A stretch of 64,000 nucleotides of DNA from Amorphophallus konjac (Eukaryota; Streptophyta; Magnoliopsida; Alismatales; Araceae), in the NCBI GenBank assembly GCA_022559845.1, contig CM040117.1, forward strand, positions 78,591,731 to 78,655,730, read 5' to 3'. The position numbers and the translations under genes are program-made. The notes under the pieces are model-generated. The model was not told the DNA's origin. It saw nothing but the letters and a program-made list of their open reading frames with translations, and ran no database searches. How positions within the stretch are numbered: position 1 is the stretch's first letter; each line of letters begins with the position of its first letter. Positions 10,441 to 22,373 of this stretch are shown here, one piece after another.

Positions 10441-12860
10441 CAACCTCCGGGCAACGTCCCCCGACAGCAACAAGCTAAGGACGACAGCCGTAAGGCTCGC
10501 AGGTACCAAAAACAAAAATAAAATAAAATAAAAGGGGGCTAAAAATAGAGATGCCCCGGCGGACTCAGCCACTCTCTCCATAAGGTGACTGGGGGTAAAA
10601 AGGCCGCAAACCCGGCTGAGGTGAAAACCCGTAAGGGCGTCTTAGGTAAAATCGGGTAACTCCTTGGTGTGAACACCTATAAGGGCACATCGGAAAAAGA
10701 AAAAGGGGGCCAGCTCTGGCGAAAACCTGAAAGGGCGGTGGAGCTGGTAAAGAGAAAAAGAAAAATCTCTCTTCCTCTCTAAGAATAGCCAACCACCTCA
10801 CTCTAAATCCCCGACCGGCCCACCACAATAGTGGGTCAGCATACCTTCTTCTGGCTGTCACACCATAACGGTCGGCCTATACCCAGTCTTTGACCAATAC
10901 ACCATCACGGTCTGTCACCACCCAGCATCCAGGTCAATACACCATCACGGTCGACCTACCTGTTTCCTCCTAGTCTCACACTATCCCCGTTTGCCACTAT
11001 CCCCCTTGACCAATATGCTGCCATGGCTGGTCAAGCCTCCACCTTGGTCGTCCTCCTTCACAGTCAACCTACACCTACCCTTGACTAAACACCTCCATAG
11101 TCGGTCAAATACCTGATCTCTGGCCGAAACACCACAATGGTTGGCCTACATTTTACCCAGTTCCTGACCAATACACATTTCTGGTCGGTTAAATCCCCAA
11201 TCTTTTGGCCAATACACCTCTTTGGTCGGCCTACGTCAATTCTTGGTCTGTTCAAGCTTCAATCCAAGCTCTAGCTGCAAGCTACACGGATCAGCCAGCC
11301 TGAAGGTCTACCTGAAGCCCCAAATTGCTTGGCAATCAACCAAGCCCCAGCAAGCAACTCCAACACCAACACAATGGATCAACAACAATGACCCTACCAA
11401 CAATGTTCTTTGACAGCAGCAAGCTAAGGGCACCCAGCGCCAGTCACCAAACAGCCAAAAGGCTCTCAGGTAAAAAAAAATAAAAAACAAAAAAATGGGG
11501 TTAAAAATAGAGATACCCCGGCGGACTCAGTCGTTCTCTTTCTCAAGGAAGCGGCTGGGGGCAAAAACGCCAATAACCCGATTGAGGCGAAAACTCGCAA
11601 GAGCACCTCAAGCAAAATTGGGTAACCCCTCGATGCGAAAACCCACAAGGGCTCATCGGAAAAAGCAAAAGGGGGCCAGCTCTGATGAAAACCCGAAAGG
11701 GCGGCAGAGCTGGTAAGGAGAATAAAAATAAAATTTCTCTTCTCCCTTAAGTGGGGCAACCGGCTACCCACCTTCCAGCAATCATATCCCCGGCTAGTTG
11801 GCCCATACCAATCCCTGACCAATCCCCTGCTCTAGTTTGTAAATCTTGCACCTCCCTGTCGGCCATATACAATCATGTTCGGCCTAAACCAGCTCCTCGG
11901 GCCACTCCCTTCCCTTGGTAGCCTATACCAGTCCCTGGCTAGTACATCTCTGTAGGTCATTGATCTTACACCCCTCATTTAGCCATACACCACCCCAGTT
12001 GGCTCACACTTCCTCTGGCCTCACACCTCCACGGTCGGCCCATATACACCAGCAATTCATGCACTAGTCTAGTCATTCACTCCGGCAAACCTCGGCCTAT
12101 ACACCACCTCAGTTGGCCTTTAAACCACATCAACCTTAGACCCATCTATCGTGAGGATCCATAAACCCATAATTCCCAGTCACCTACCCATCATGGTCAA
12201 GTTACCATGAACCCAGTCATAACTCCAGCAATACGCTGTAAATGCATACCAGTTCCCAGATCCCAGTCATGATTCTAGCAATACGCCACCAAGGCTCACC
12301 GGTTCCCAGATCACCAGTCAAATTGCGGATTACTCAGTAATCAGCCAAAGCCACTACCATGGCTATGACGACGACAAGCCGTCAACAGCACAAACTCCAG
12401 GTCACGTCCCCTGACAGCATCACGCTACGGACGGCAGCCACAAGGATCCCAGGTAAAAACAAAATGGGGTTAAGAAATAGAGATACCCCGGCGGACCTGG
12501 CAGTCCTCATTACAAAGAGGCGACTGGGGGCAAAAATTGCCACCAACCCAGTTGAGGTGAAAACCTGAAAGGGCGCCTCAGGAAAAATCGGGTAACCCCT
12601 CGGTGTGAAAACCCGCAAGGGCGCACTGGAAAAAGTAAAAGGGGGCCAACTCTGGCGAAAACCCACAAGGGCGGTAGAGCTGGTAAAGAGAAAAAAAAAA
12701 CTCTCTCTCCCTCTCTACTCCTTACTGATGAGAGCCGTCAACCACGACATCCCGCCACCGACGACCTCAGTATCACTCCACAACAATGGTGGTCATTACA
12801 CCCCCGAGGGTTGGCCATCGCCAATTCCAGCTCTAACGTTCGGCTACACACCTCGACGAT
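10440..12860 (+). repeat. Three tandem copies of a ~0.97-kb module
   Basis: Each copy starts with a GACAGCA(A/T)CA-like segment and then has AAAATAGAGAT(A/G)CCCCGGCGGA, CGACTGGGGGCAAAAA, GAAAACCCGCAAGGGCG and CAGAGCTGGTAAAGAGA. The cores lie at about 10530-10770, 11490-11730 and 12460-12700, a spacing of about 960-970 bp. The stretches between them are filled with shorter repeats of the form GACCAATACACC...GGTCGGCC. The modules differ at many bases, so the duplication is older than the LTR-internal repeats. No coding function is seen. Confidence 0.75.
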
Positions 12861-13089
12861 TTGTTGACTAGTTCCAATATTATTTTGGCTACAACGCCTT
12901 TACAGGCTAGTCGCCCAGCCTCCAATCCCAGTCTCCGACTACAACGCCTTCGCAGGCCAGCCGCCCAGCTCTAGTCCCAGCTCCAGTCTCAGTCTTCAAC
13001 GACAAGATCTCAACGGTCAACCGGCTAGCTCCAGCTCCAGTCTCGGTCTCTGGCTACGTTACCATGGCAGCGTGCCAGTCGACCTCAAC

Positions 13090-13640
13090 TTCAACTCCAA
13101 CTCTCTAGTCTCCAGCAACATAGGCCAACACACCCTCTCGGGTCGGCCCCCAGCTCCCAGACTCCAGAAACATAGGCCAACTCACCCTCTCGGGTCGGCC
13201 CCCAGCTCCCAGACTCTAGCAACATAGGCCAGCACACCCTCTTGGGTCGGCCTCCAGCCTCCAGTCTCCAGCAACATAGGCCAACACACCCTCTCGGGTC
13301 GGCCTCCGATTTCCAGACTCCAGCAACATAGGCCAGCACACCCTCACGGGTCAGCCTCCGGATTCCAGTCTCCAGCAATGCAGGCCAAAACACCCTCATG
13401 GGTAGGCCTCCAGCTGCCAGCCTCCAGTCCCCAATAACATAGGCCGACATACCCTGACAGGCCGGCCTCTAGTCCTCACCCTCCAGTAATACGGGCCAAC
13501 ACACCCTTACGGGTCAGTCTCCAGTCTCCCATTTCTAGTTCCCAGTCACACCGGCCAATGCACTCTCACGGGTCGGCCTCCAGCTTCTAGTCCCCAATCC
13601 TCTAGGTCAACACCGCCTTATGGATTGTCCTCCAGCTTCC
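13090..13640. repeat. 52-bp minisatellite
   Basis: The unit contains CATAGGCCAACACACCCTC and TCGGGTCGGCCTCCAGC. The CATAGGCCA positions 13119, 13171, 13223, 13275 and 13327 are exactly 52 bp apart. Later copies lose periodicity. A 119-codon minus-strand frame across it is an artefact of the repeat. Confidence 0.85.
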
Positions 13641-14600
13641 AGTCTCCAGCCATCCAGGTCAGCATGCCTCATTCAGGCAGGCCTCCAGTACCCAGCTTCA
13701 AATATCTAGCTTCTAGTACCCAATTCCCAATACCCAGCTCTAAAATCCAACTTCCAATATCCAGTTTCCAGTGCCTAGTTCCAGTACAGAGCCTCCAACA
13801 TCCAGTTCAAGTACCCCAATTCCTAGTATCCAGCACCAGTACTCCGTTTTCAGCCCCCAGTTCCAGTTTTCGATTCCAATGCCTAGTTCGTAGCATCTAA
13901 TTTCTTATTTCCCATTTCCAATCCCAGTTTCCCGTAATGGGCTAGCACGCCTCATAGGGGTATGCCCCAGTCCCAGCTCCCAGTATCCAAATCCTAGCTT
14001 ACCGTCCCAGCATCCAGTGTCCAGTTTCCAATTTCCACTCCCTACTCCCAATTTCCAGTCTCCAGCGCCAATATCCAGTTTCCGGTCGCAGCCTTCCATC
14101 CCAACACCCAGTAGCCAGATTCTAGTCTCCAGTCTCGGTATCCAGTCCCGATATCCAGTTCCCAATTTCTAGTTTCCAGTCCCAGTACCCAGTCTCCCAT
14201 CTCAATACCCAGTTCCTGACCCTCAGTTCCAGTTTTCAGCAACAGGCCAGCACGCCTCGTGCAGGTGGGCCTCCGGTCCCAGTGTCTGGTACCCAGACCC
14301 TGGTCTCCATTCCCAGTCTCCAATTTTTGGCCTCTAAATTCCCAGTCTTCAGTCTCGATGCCCAGTCTCTAGTCTTAGTATCTACTATCCAAATCCTAAC
14401 CTCCAAATCTAGTATCTAGTTTCCAGTCTCCATCTCCTAATTCCCAGCCCCAGTCCCCAGCCCCAGTACCAACACCCAACTTCTAGTCTCCGGTTCCCAG
14501 TTTCTAGCCCCAGTACTTAGTCTCCCGTATCTGGGTCATAATCTCCAATTCCAGCATCCAATCTTTGCCTTCCAACCTCCATCCTTTGATCTCCAGTTCC
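13640..14600. repeat. CCAGT-rich low-complexity tract
   Basis: Irregular short repeats of CCAGT/TTCCAGTCTCC type with occasional TACCCAGT. It gives Trp/Gly/Asp-rich spurious frames on the minus strand. No gene or structured element is seen. Confidence 0.8.
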
Positions 14601-15827
14601 CAACAATAGACCAACATGCCTTAACCAGGCGGATCTACAACAACAACCACACGAACCAGTCAAGATACCTCAAAGACGGACATGCCTCGAAGGCCCATCT
14701 ACAGCAACCCTAGACCAACGCATCCCCGAGGGTCGGTCTATCACTGTAGCAACCCTGGTAAATTAAAGGACTAGAAAGTCTACATAAATTAAAACTAACA
14801 AATAGTCAAGGCCCAGACCCTATACACAATCCCATGATCCCCTAACGAGTCTTACAATTGGATCTCATGGACCCTAACCTTAAATTATGATGGTTAAGAA
14901 TAGAGTATCATTATTAAGTAGGTATTTAATTCATATTGTAATTTTATTTGAAATAATAATAATTAAACCTTGGAGAAAACATCAATTTATATTTTATTAA
15001 TAATTTATAAAATTTAATATTTAATATTTATTACATTATATTTTTATTTGAAGAAATAGGGGTATATAGATAGATTTAAAAAGGGTATATACGCAATTTC
15101 GATTAGTGTAAGGTGGATGGAAAAAGGGCTCCAAAAGAAGTAGCGACCAAGTGATGGTCATGTACACCAAAATAATGACATATTAATGGCCGTTATTCAA
15201 TTAAAAGTAAACATGCAAATCTACAAGATATATATATAAGGTTTAGAAGGGCATACATACGATTTCGATTATGAGGGGGTGGATGGAAAAGGCAACCAAT
15301 CAATGGTGTGCCCCTTGGTTGGTCGTGTCTTACATACAAAGCGACTACTATTAAGTTCATTATTTTTTTAAAAGTGAATAGTGTATGAATAGTGTCACCT
15401 TTTATTTTAAAAAAATTTTGTAAACCAAATTATATGGAAAATTAGAGAAAAATGGAAGGATCTTGACCATAAAATTTGATAACAAGATTCTATCAAATAA
15501 AAAAGATAAAAATCTTTAAACATTGCAACAGTTAAAAATGAATGTAAAATGGTGAATAACGCCCGAACGAAGGACGTTAATTCTTAAAAAGTGACTTTTT
15601 AATGGACGTTAATTATTGAAACATGACTTTGATATGGACGCCAATTCTTGAAAATTGAAATAAGGAAACCTGAAGATAGTGTTTTAATCGAACTGTGATA
15701 TATGATGCCATCCGGGAAAGTATTAATTGAGGAAGGATTAATATGGGGAAATCTCAATTCTAATAGGATTCTTACTTGAGAAGTTTAACTCCCGATCGAA
15801 CTCTAAGCCCCGCCCGATCCTTTCCTC

Positions 15828-15835
15828 TATAAATA
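15828..15835 (+). promoter_or_regulatory. TATA box of solo LTR
   Basis: TATAAATA within CCTCTATAAATATCGAACC, about 1.08 kb into the LTR. The sequence after it (CCTGTTGGTTCTGTTC onward) would be the transcript start. The donor-like site AAAG/GTAGGT is 300 bases downstream. Confidence 0.65.
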
Positions 15836-16127
15836 TCGAACCCCATCAATCGAACCAACCTGTTGGTTCTGTTCTTCTCTGCTTCTACCTCTTGCTGGAC
15901 GAAGCTTATTGACTACTACCCGACGTGAACGTTGAGGAGCTTTGCTTCTTCACTACACCTGCTGTTGCCTGCTTCTTAGTCTTCCCGTTCAAGGAAGCTG
16001 TGGATTGCTGCTGCTTCTTCATCGACAGAGTCTTCTATTTCGTGAAGTTGCAGTTGCAAACAGAGTTATTGCATCTCTTATTGTCTCTCCGATTCTTAGT
16101 GTTCTGTCAACCAAATCAAGCCTAAAG

Positions 16128-17806
16128 GTAGGTGTTCTCAAGTATTAAGCCTAAGACAATTAAATTCCTACCATGAGCATGCATATACTGTTTTAGGGAT
16201 GGATTTCGTTGGTTTGACATGGGTTTTTCTGAGTTTTTGAATAGTGCGCCCATCTATGGGGCGCTATTCATCATCATACGACTGTTAAGCAGTCGTTAAT
16301 TCCATTTAATTAGATAAATCATCATGTTTAAAATTTAATAACTATGAACCATTACCTCTAATCCAATGCATGGTCTTACTATTGGATTCCTGATATTTTT
16401 CTCTACCTATCCATGTACTTGTTTCTAAAAAATTATTTTTAATCAAAAAGTGACACTATTCATGCCTTATTTTACTGGATTGAACAACGCCTGATGTCAT
16501 GCCACCCTTTTGAATAGGGCGCCCATGACATGGGCGCTAATTCTTGAACCATGGCTTTGCCATGGGTGCTATTTAACCCATATTAGAGATGCCCAGTACC
16601 TGTTACGTAAATGAATATATAACACATGGAAAATGATAACACGACTTAGCATAAATACTTTATTTAGTTAAATCAAGACTTGAGACTGGGCACTATTTCT
16701 TGAATCGTGGCTTAACCCAGGGTGCCATTTTCCCTGCCCATGTAACTGAACAGAATTCCAAGTTTTATTTACACTAAAAGTTGAATGGGTTTTGAGAAAT
16801 CATGGCTATATAGCAGGCGCCAATTCCCTGCTTACCGTTTTTCCTAGTTTTACTGTAAACCCATCACAGTGGGTTAACTTCTGGCACTATATTCCAGTCC
16901 GTGAGTATAGTCCCACATTTCTCGGTGTTTTTGATTACCCACTATATTTCTCGGTGATAGATGAACCCTCCGCGGGATATTCCTTCCTTCGGACTGGTGA
17001 TTTTATCATAGAGACCTCCATAAGTCTCCTCGTAGCCTTGGATTCCCTCAAGACCGATTGAGCTGGTTGTACCTCATTACCTAGATTTTCTGATTATTAT
17101 GATTACTACAAGTTCCATCCTTGAAATCTATGTTTCAGGAAAAATCTATCTTAATGTTCCTACATGACTTGATCCTTGAAATTCCTGGCCATTAAAATGG
17201 AATTAGTCTAGATAAATGTCAGGGGCTATGGGTCCCAATCAAATGACATTTAAATGCTATAGTATAAAAATAGGGGGTCTTGATCTGATCCCATGGGCGA
17301 GGCAAAGTCCAAACATATACCGGTATTATGATGATCGGGTGCTGGCATTCACAAAACTCGGTCTACGACATTTAGGGGCTATCATATAGTCGTGAGAATC
17401 CCTAAGTGTGTAGCCAAATTCTACCTAGTGCTGTTCCATGAGGGGCTATCATAACGTCGTGATTTCCCCTTAGTGCATTGGCCAATCCTACTTAGTGTTG
17501 GTAGAAGTGATTGCTCTACTTCTATATTGCTTAAAGTTCATCATGAATGTTCTTGAATTGTCTTAACGATAGTACCTATTATCTCATCATGAAAGTTCTT
17601 GATATATTCTTTTATCAAAATGTCCATCGTCTTGTTTACTCTCATGATCTTGAATTTTATCTCGTGCCATTATAGATCTTGATTTCTATATCTTGCATGA
17701 CCTGCATGAGCATGTTAAATTGTAATTGACTTAAAGCTAGCTTGACACTTGAGATATAATTCCTACTGAGCGTTCGCTCACATAGTTTATTTCCAATGTT
17801 TTTCAG
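16128..17806 (+). other. Predicted intron inside the LTR transcript leader
   Basis: Donor-like CCTAAAG/GTAGGT at 16128 and acceptor-like TTTTTCAG/GTAATGACC ending at 17806. Equivalent sites occur in the left-edge LTR (minus strand, donor 2803, acceptor 342) and in the Tekay LTRs (minus strand, donor 51786, acceptor near 49501). Just upstream of each acceptor is a GAGCG...CGCT-like palindrome (17767-17780 here). This is inferred from motif conservation only. Confidence 0.4.
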
Positions 17807-18480
17807 GTAATGACCTTAGTGACGACGAGACCGAACATGACGGGCAAGGGCAAGAGTGAAGAGAACTTTGACATCTAGATGAACCGTCTAGTCTGGTTAT
17901 CTTGCGTCTTATGATTAAGTCTAGTCGAGTGTCTTATTATAAATTTTCCTTTATCGAGTCTTTATTTTAACAGGTCTAATTTGTAATAAACTTATATTTG
18001 AAATAAGATTTCATTTTGTTCAAATTATATCTTGTCTCATGACTATGTTCTGATTGACACGACTGTTTAACTGCCACGTTCCGAGCAAACGAACATGTTC
18101 CTCAGCTATCGGTTCAGGGCGTGACAATCACACACTCTGATCATTACACCTCAATGGTCGGCCAACGACAATCCCTCCATCGGCATCTCAGTGATCAGCT
18201 GATCGTGGCTCCCAGTCAATATACCTCAGCAATCAGCCGAGTGGACTTCCTAGTCGATACACCTCAGCGGTCAACCAGTTTATTAACAGGTACCATCCAC
18301 CATATTATGATGATTATGTGTCTAACATCATTTGTGGTCATGGTACTGTTTAAAGGGTCGAACGACCTCGACTTTGGCTATTTCACCCTAACGGTTAGCC
18401 GGTTGCATCAACATTTGGCCACACCCCATGAGGATCGGCCGAATACGATTCCAAGCCAACACCCCTATCTGGGGGCAAAT

Positions 18481-19040
18481 CCAGCAACTTCAGACCAAGA
18501 CGCTTAGACGAGGCAGGTCTCCAGCAACTTCTGACCAAGACACCTCGCCGAGGCAGGTCTCCAGCAACTTCAGACCAAGACACCTCACCGAGGCAGGTCT
18601 CCAGCAACCTCAGACCAAGACACCTTGTCGAGGCAGGTCTCCAGCAACTTCAGACCAAGACGCCTCACCGAGGCAGGTCTCTAGCAACCTCAGACCAAGA
18701 CGCCTCGCCGAGGCAGGTCTCTAGCAACCTCAGACCAAGACGCCTCGTCGAGGCAGGTCTCCAGCAACCTTAGACCAAGACGTCTCGATGAGGCAGGTCT
18801 CCAGCAACCTTAGACCAAGACGCCTCACCAAGGCAGGTCTCCAGCAACCTCAGACCAAGATGCCTCGCCGAGGCAGGTCTCCAGCAACCCCAGACCAAGA
18901 CGCCTCGTCGAGGCAAATCTCCAGCAACCCCAGACCAAGACGCCTCGTAGAGGCAGGTCTCCAGCAACATCAAGCCAAGATACCTTGTCGAGGCTGATTC
19001 CCAGCAACACCAGACCAACATGTCTTGCCGAATCTTGCCT
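18481..19040. repeat. 40-bp tandem repeat, 14 copies without indels
   Basis: Unit CCAGCAACCTCAGACCAAGA plus CGCCTCGCCGAGGCAGGTCT. Unit starts fall at exactly 40-bp steps from 18481 to 19001. Only substitutions separate copies. Each unit holds a small palindrome GCCTCGNCGAGGC. It is part of element A's internal region, immediately right of the solo LTR. Confidence 0.92.
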
Positions 19041-20585
19041 CCAGCAGCTTGTCTTCGGCAGGCCAACACACCTACGACGCCGATTGTCTTCGGCAGCTTC
19101 ACCCCAGTCGTTGAATCACCCTACTTCTTGGGTGTGGTCCTCGTGGCTGCTTCGTAGCTGCCCACTTCTCAGTTAACATCATCCATCCTCCGTTACTCCG
19201 GTCTATCCTGATTCCCTGACACCACCAGCCAACCAGCTGGCCCCTACCACTTTGGTCGTGCAATGGTAGCCCTGGCAGGAGCTGGAATCTCTCAACTTTG
19301 AAGCCCTATTATGATCCCAGTTCCCCCTGTGACCCCTGACCCACCAACTATAATCCCAGTCACATCCAGCCACGCAAAGTGGTCTCCAACACCACAACTC
19401 GATGATTTGCAAGAGCCCTACAACACAACTCCAGCTACAATGCCTCAGAGGTGTGACCAGCCCGTCCCATAAGAGGATCAACACCAAGCTTGGCTAATGC
19501 GCCCCCATGGGTGGTCAACGAACAATGCCAGCACCCCACAAAAAAGTCAACCACCATAGCAGTGGTAGGCTGCTAGCGACTGACCACAGGCTTCACCACA
19601 AAGCCCCAGTCAGAGCGGCGGTCATCTCGTCGCCAACCAGCAATCCTAGGAGCTGAGGGATAGGTGGCCCCCCAATTCCCAAGACAGGGAAGTCCCGAAC
19701 CCCTTACGTAGTATCGTCGGCTACGGTCACGATCAAAGGGGAACATGCCAAGGAGTGAAAAATGCTCATAGCACTCCTTGACTTAGACAAGGTAGAAAAC
19801 CTGAGAAAACATAAATCTCAGTTCACAAGTCCACCTCCGGGGGCAAGGCATGGCCCCTGCCAGTGCAACCTCAGATAATGAAAAGGGAGCCACAAGTGGT
19901 CTCCCATTGCTTGCCAGCCACCCTACGAGGCGGGAAGGGCTCAACAGTCCTGGCCTCCCTTGGCTCAGATTTCTAATGGGGAGGGTCCTTTCCATCGAGC
20001 CGCCTCTCCTCAGAAAATCCACAAAGCCCGCTGCGCAAGGCAAGCCCCAGACATAGGCAACAAAGCCAGAAGCATTGTTATGCCGGGCTCCCCCAGCCTC
20101 TTTACGCCATCGGCATTGGCATCCATCCCAGTCATATCATCAACCACCGAAGCGACCACCTGTATGGTGAGTTCGGCGTCTAGACCAAATTACTCCTGCA
20201 ACGCAGGCCCTGCACACCTCTGCCACAAGCCCAACACGTGAGACAACTGGGAACAAATTTCCCAAGTCGTGGATAGCGGGCTACAACTTCAAGCACCACG
20301 CATGTATCCAATACATGCCATCTCCATCAGCTCCATGCCCTCAGCGGCTTCGGCAAATTGCCCACCAGCCACTCAGATCTCTCTAGAATCCAGCTCTACA
20401 ACCTCTCAGACTCAACGGTCTTCTGCAAACATACCACCGTCGCATGAAAGATCGCAAAGGGAACGTCAACCCCCAAAACAAGTAACTCCCACCACGCCAA
20501 TAGGGCCGAGAGAAATCAAGCTTGAAAGGCGCACGGGCCGCACGCGATCATCTTCGCCTCCGATGAACGCCCCGTGGGGGGCATT
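19041..20585 (+). other. 3' internal segment of element A, no recognisable gene; PPT at the end
   Basis: GC-rich sequence with short frames on both strands (for example a 113-codon + frame at 20269-20610 that runs into the LTR); none has a domain I recognise. The last bases before the 3' LTR, GTGGGGGGCATT (20574-20585), form the polypurine tract that sets the element's orientation as plus. Confidence 0.6.
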
Positions 20586-22373
20586 TGTTGGCACCGGCTT
20601 ATTTTCTTGAATTAATCGAGGATTAAGCATAGGGAAATACTCCCTAAATAGAGCAAAACGGCACATCGCCAAAGCTGCTCTACCCGTCGAGTCGAGCTTG
20701 AAAATCAAGACACTTCACCAGGTCAAGCGGTGCAACATAACAACCGGGGATCGGCCCTGAGCAAATGGCACTATGCCAGCCAATTTCTCGACAACCGGGA
20801 CAGTTTTGGGATTCGGGACAACCTGCCGTACCTTACGGCACTCTGTGAAGATTCGGGGATCACCCCCGAACACCCTGCATACGATGTCACACCATCGACG
20901 CCTCAACAACCGTGTTAACTCGGGACTCAGAACAGCCTGCCACAACATACACTCTTCGCCAAGGAGCAAGGGTCACCTTGCCCACCAGATAAACGGCATC
21001 ATTAGGTCAACGCCCCAGTCACCGGGCCCAACCAAGGGTCCTAACCAGCTAGCCGTGACCCATGGCAATGTCAACAATCAATCGGCCCACCCCCGATCAC
21101 TCAGTTTGCGGGTTTACCCGCGTTCAACAGAGCTACCCGAGCAGACTAGGGTGCGCCCTGACTACAAGCCACGCCATGTGGCACCCAACAACGAGGCATG
21201 GGTCAACCCTCGAGTTGCCTCCCTCCAGCCCTCTGAAGTCAAGGGAAGACCCATCTGGGCCAACCACAAGTTTCAGGAGCTCACATCACCCTTATACGGC
21301 CCACACACGGGTGTCAAGAATTTTCCTGAGCACCTGGTGGGCGCGTATACTCCAGCCACTCTACAGCAAGCCGGAGCCCATCTCAGGACTCCCAGCAACC
21401 CATCGCGTCATGCACCACCATCGTGCGCCCTCGCACGCGGATCAACAAGTCAAACCCCAGTCAAACCGTCAGTCAAACCCCAATCAAACCCTCAGTCAAA
21501 CCCCTGTCAAAACCAGTCAAACCCTCCAATCAAACCCGTTTAGGGGAACCAGCCCAACCCCTTGGGCTGGTCCGCCTAAACCCCATGGGGAGGGGGTTTA
21601 GGCGGACCAGCATGGCCCCCCAGTCTGGTCCGGCCAAACCCCACAGAAAATAAAAAAAACATTTTTTTACTCCGCGTAAACCCCTCCGGGGAGGGGTTTA
21701 GGCAGACCAGACACAGCCTTGGGTCTGGTGCACCTAAACCCCCCTGGGGGAGGGGTTTAGGCGGACCAGCTTCACCCCCAAAGCGGGTCCGCCTAAACAC
21801 CACAAAAAATAAAAAAATATTTTTTTACTCCTCGTAAATCCCTCCGGGGAGGGGTTTAGGCGGACCAGCCTCACCCCCAAAGCTGGTCCACCTAAACCCC
21901 CCCTCCCCCACTCTGTAACCAAAAAAAGTATTTTTTTACGGTTTACCGAACCAAGTCGGGCCCCCAACTTGGTCCGCCTAAACCCTTCCCCAACCTTTCA
22001 CATTCCCTATAAAAGCCCCCCCTAGGGAGCTAATGGAGGGGGGATGAAAAGGAAGAACCTATGACCTAACCGCTGCACCCTCGGAGTTCCTCCGCAGGCA
22101 CCCAGCGAAGGTCGTACGCAGAACGCGAGGAACTAAGTGCGAGTGTGGTTGGCTTGTTAATCGGCTCATACACGTCGAGGGTATGTCGCACGTACTTCCC
22201 TCACACGGCGTCTAGCCGTCTCACACAAGTCCATCCCCATCGCGTATAAGGTGTTATGACAACGGCGAACACACCCGCATCCCGGGTCCGCCCGCGTGAC
22301 AACTCACGGTGGCTACGCATACGCCATGATGCTCCACCTACTTTTAACACGGAACCGCGTGCCCACCGCTCTC
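20586..22373 (+). repeat. 3' LTR of element A, first part (interrupted)
   Basis: It matches 3901-5675 of the 5' LTR, including the hairpin chain (about 21535-21985) and the TATA box (22008-22014). It stops at CCGCTCTC where the Athila element begins and resumes at 40441. Scattered substitutions and small indels separate it from the 5' LTR, visibly more than separate the two Tekay LTRs. Confidence 0.9.
21535..21985 (+). repeat. Hairpin chain in 3' LTR of element A
   Basis: This is the same series of CCGCCTAAACCCC / GGGGTTTAGGCGG inverted repeats as in the 5' LTR. In several places substitutions weaken one arm (for example GGTGCACCTAAACCC near 21727), so the palindromes are decaying independently in the two LTRs. 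Confidence 0.8.

Larger units (their letters stand above)
14745..18126 (+). mobile_element. Solo LTR of a Tekay-like gypsy element
   Basis: It begins TGTAGCAACCC and ends CAGGGCGTGACA, 3382 bp, with TSD ATCAC at 14740-14744 and 18127-18131. No PBS or pol follows and no second LTR is present, so it is a solo LTR left by recombination between two LTRs. Its 3' ~1.2 kb is an inverted match to the LTR at the left edge of the window. It has a TATA box at 15828-15835, a predicted intron (16128-17806) and several GCGCCCAT...ATGGGCGC hairpins. Its flanks belong to element A's repeat-rich internal region. Confidence 0.92.

Noticed and set aside
13905..14323. Trp/Gly-rich minus-strand ORFs
   Set aside because: Translation of CCAGT-rich low-complexity DNA.
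24..18126. A DNA transposon with 1.2-1.7-kb terminal inverted repeats spanning the first 18 kb
   Set aside because: The left copy is followed by an iMet PBS and the right copy has its own TSD (ATCAC at 14740 and 18127), so they are two LTRs in opposite orientation, not TIRs of one element.
18481..19040. CRISPR-like regular array
   Set aside because: The whole 40-bp unit is repeated; there are no unique spacers, and the context is a plant retroelement.
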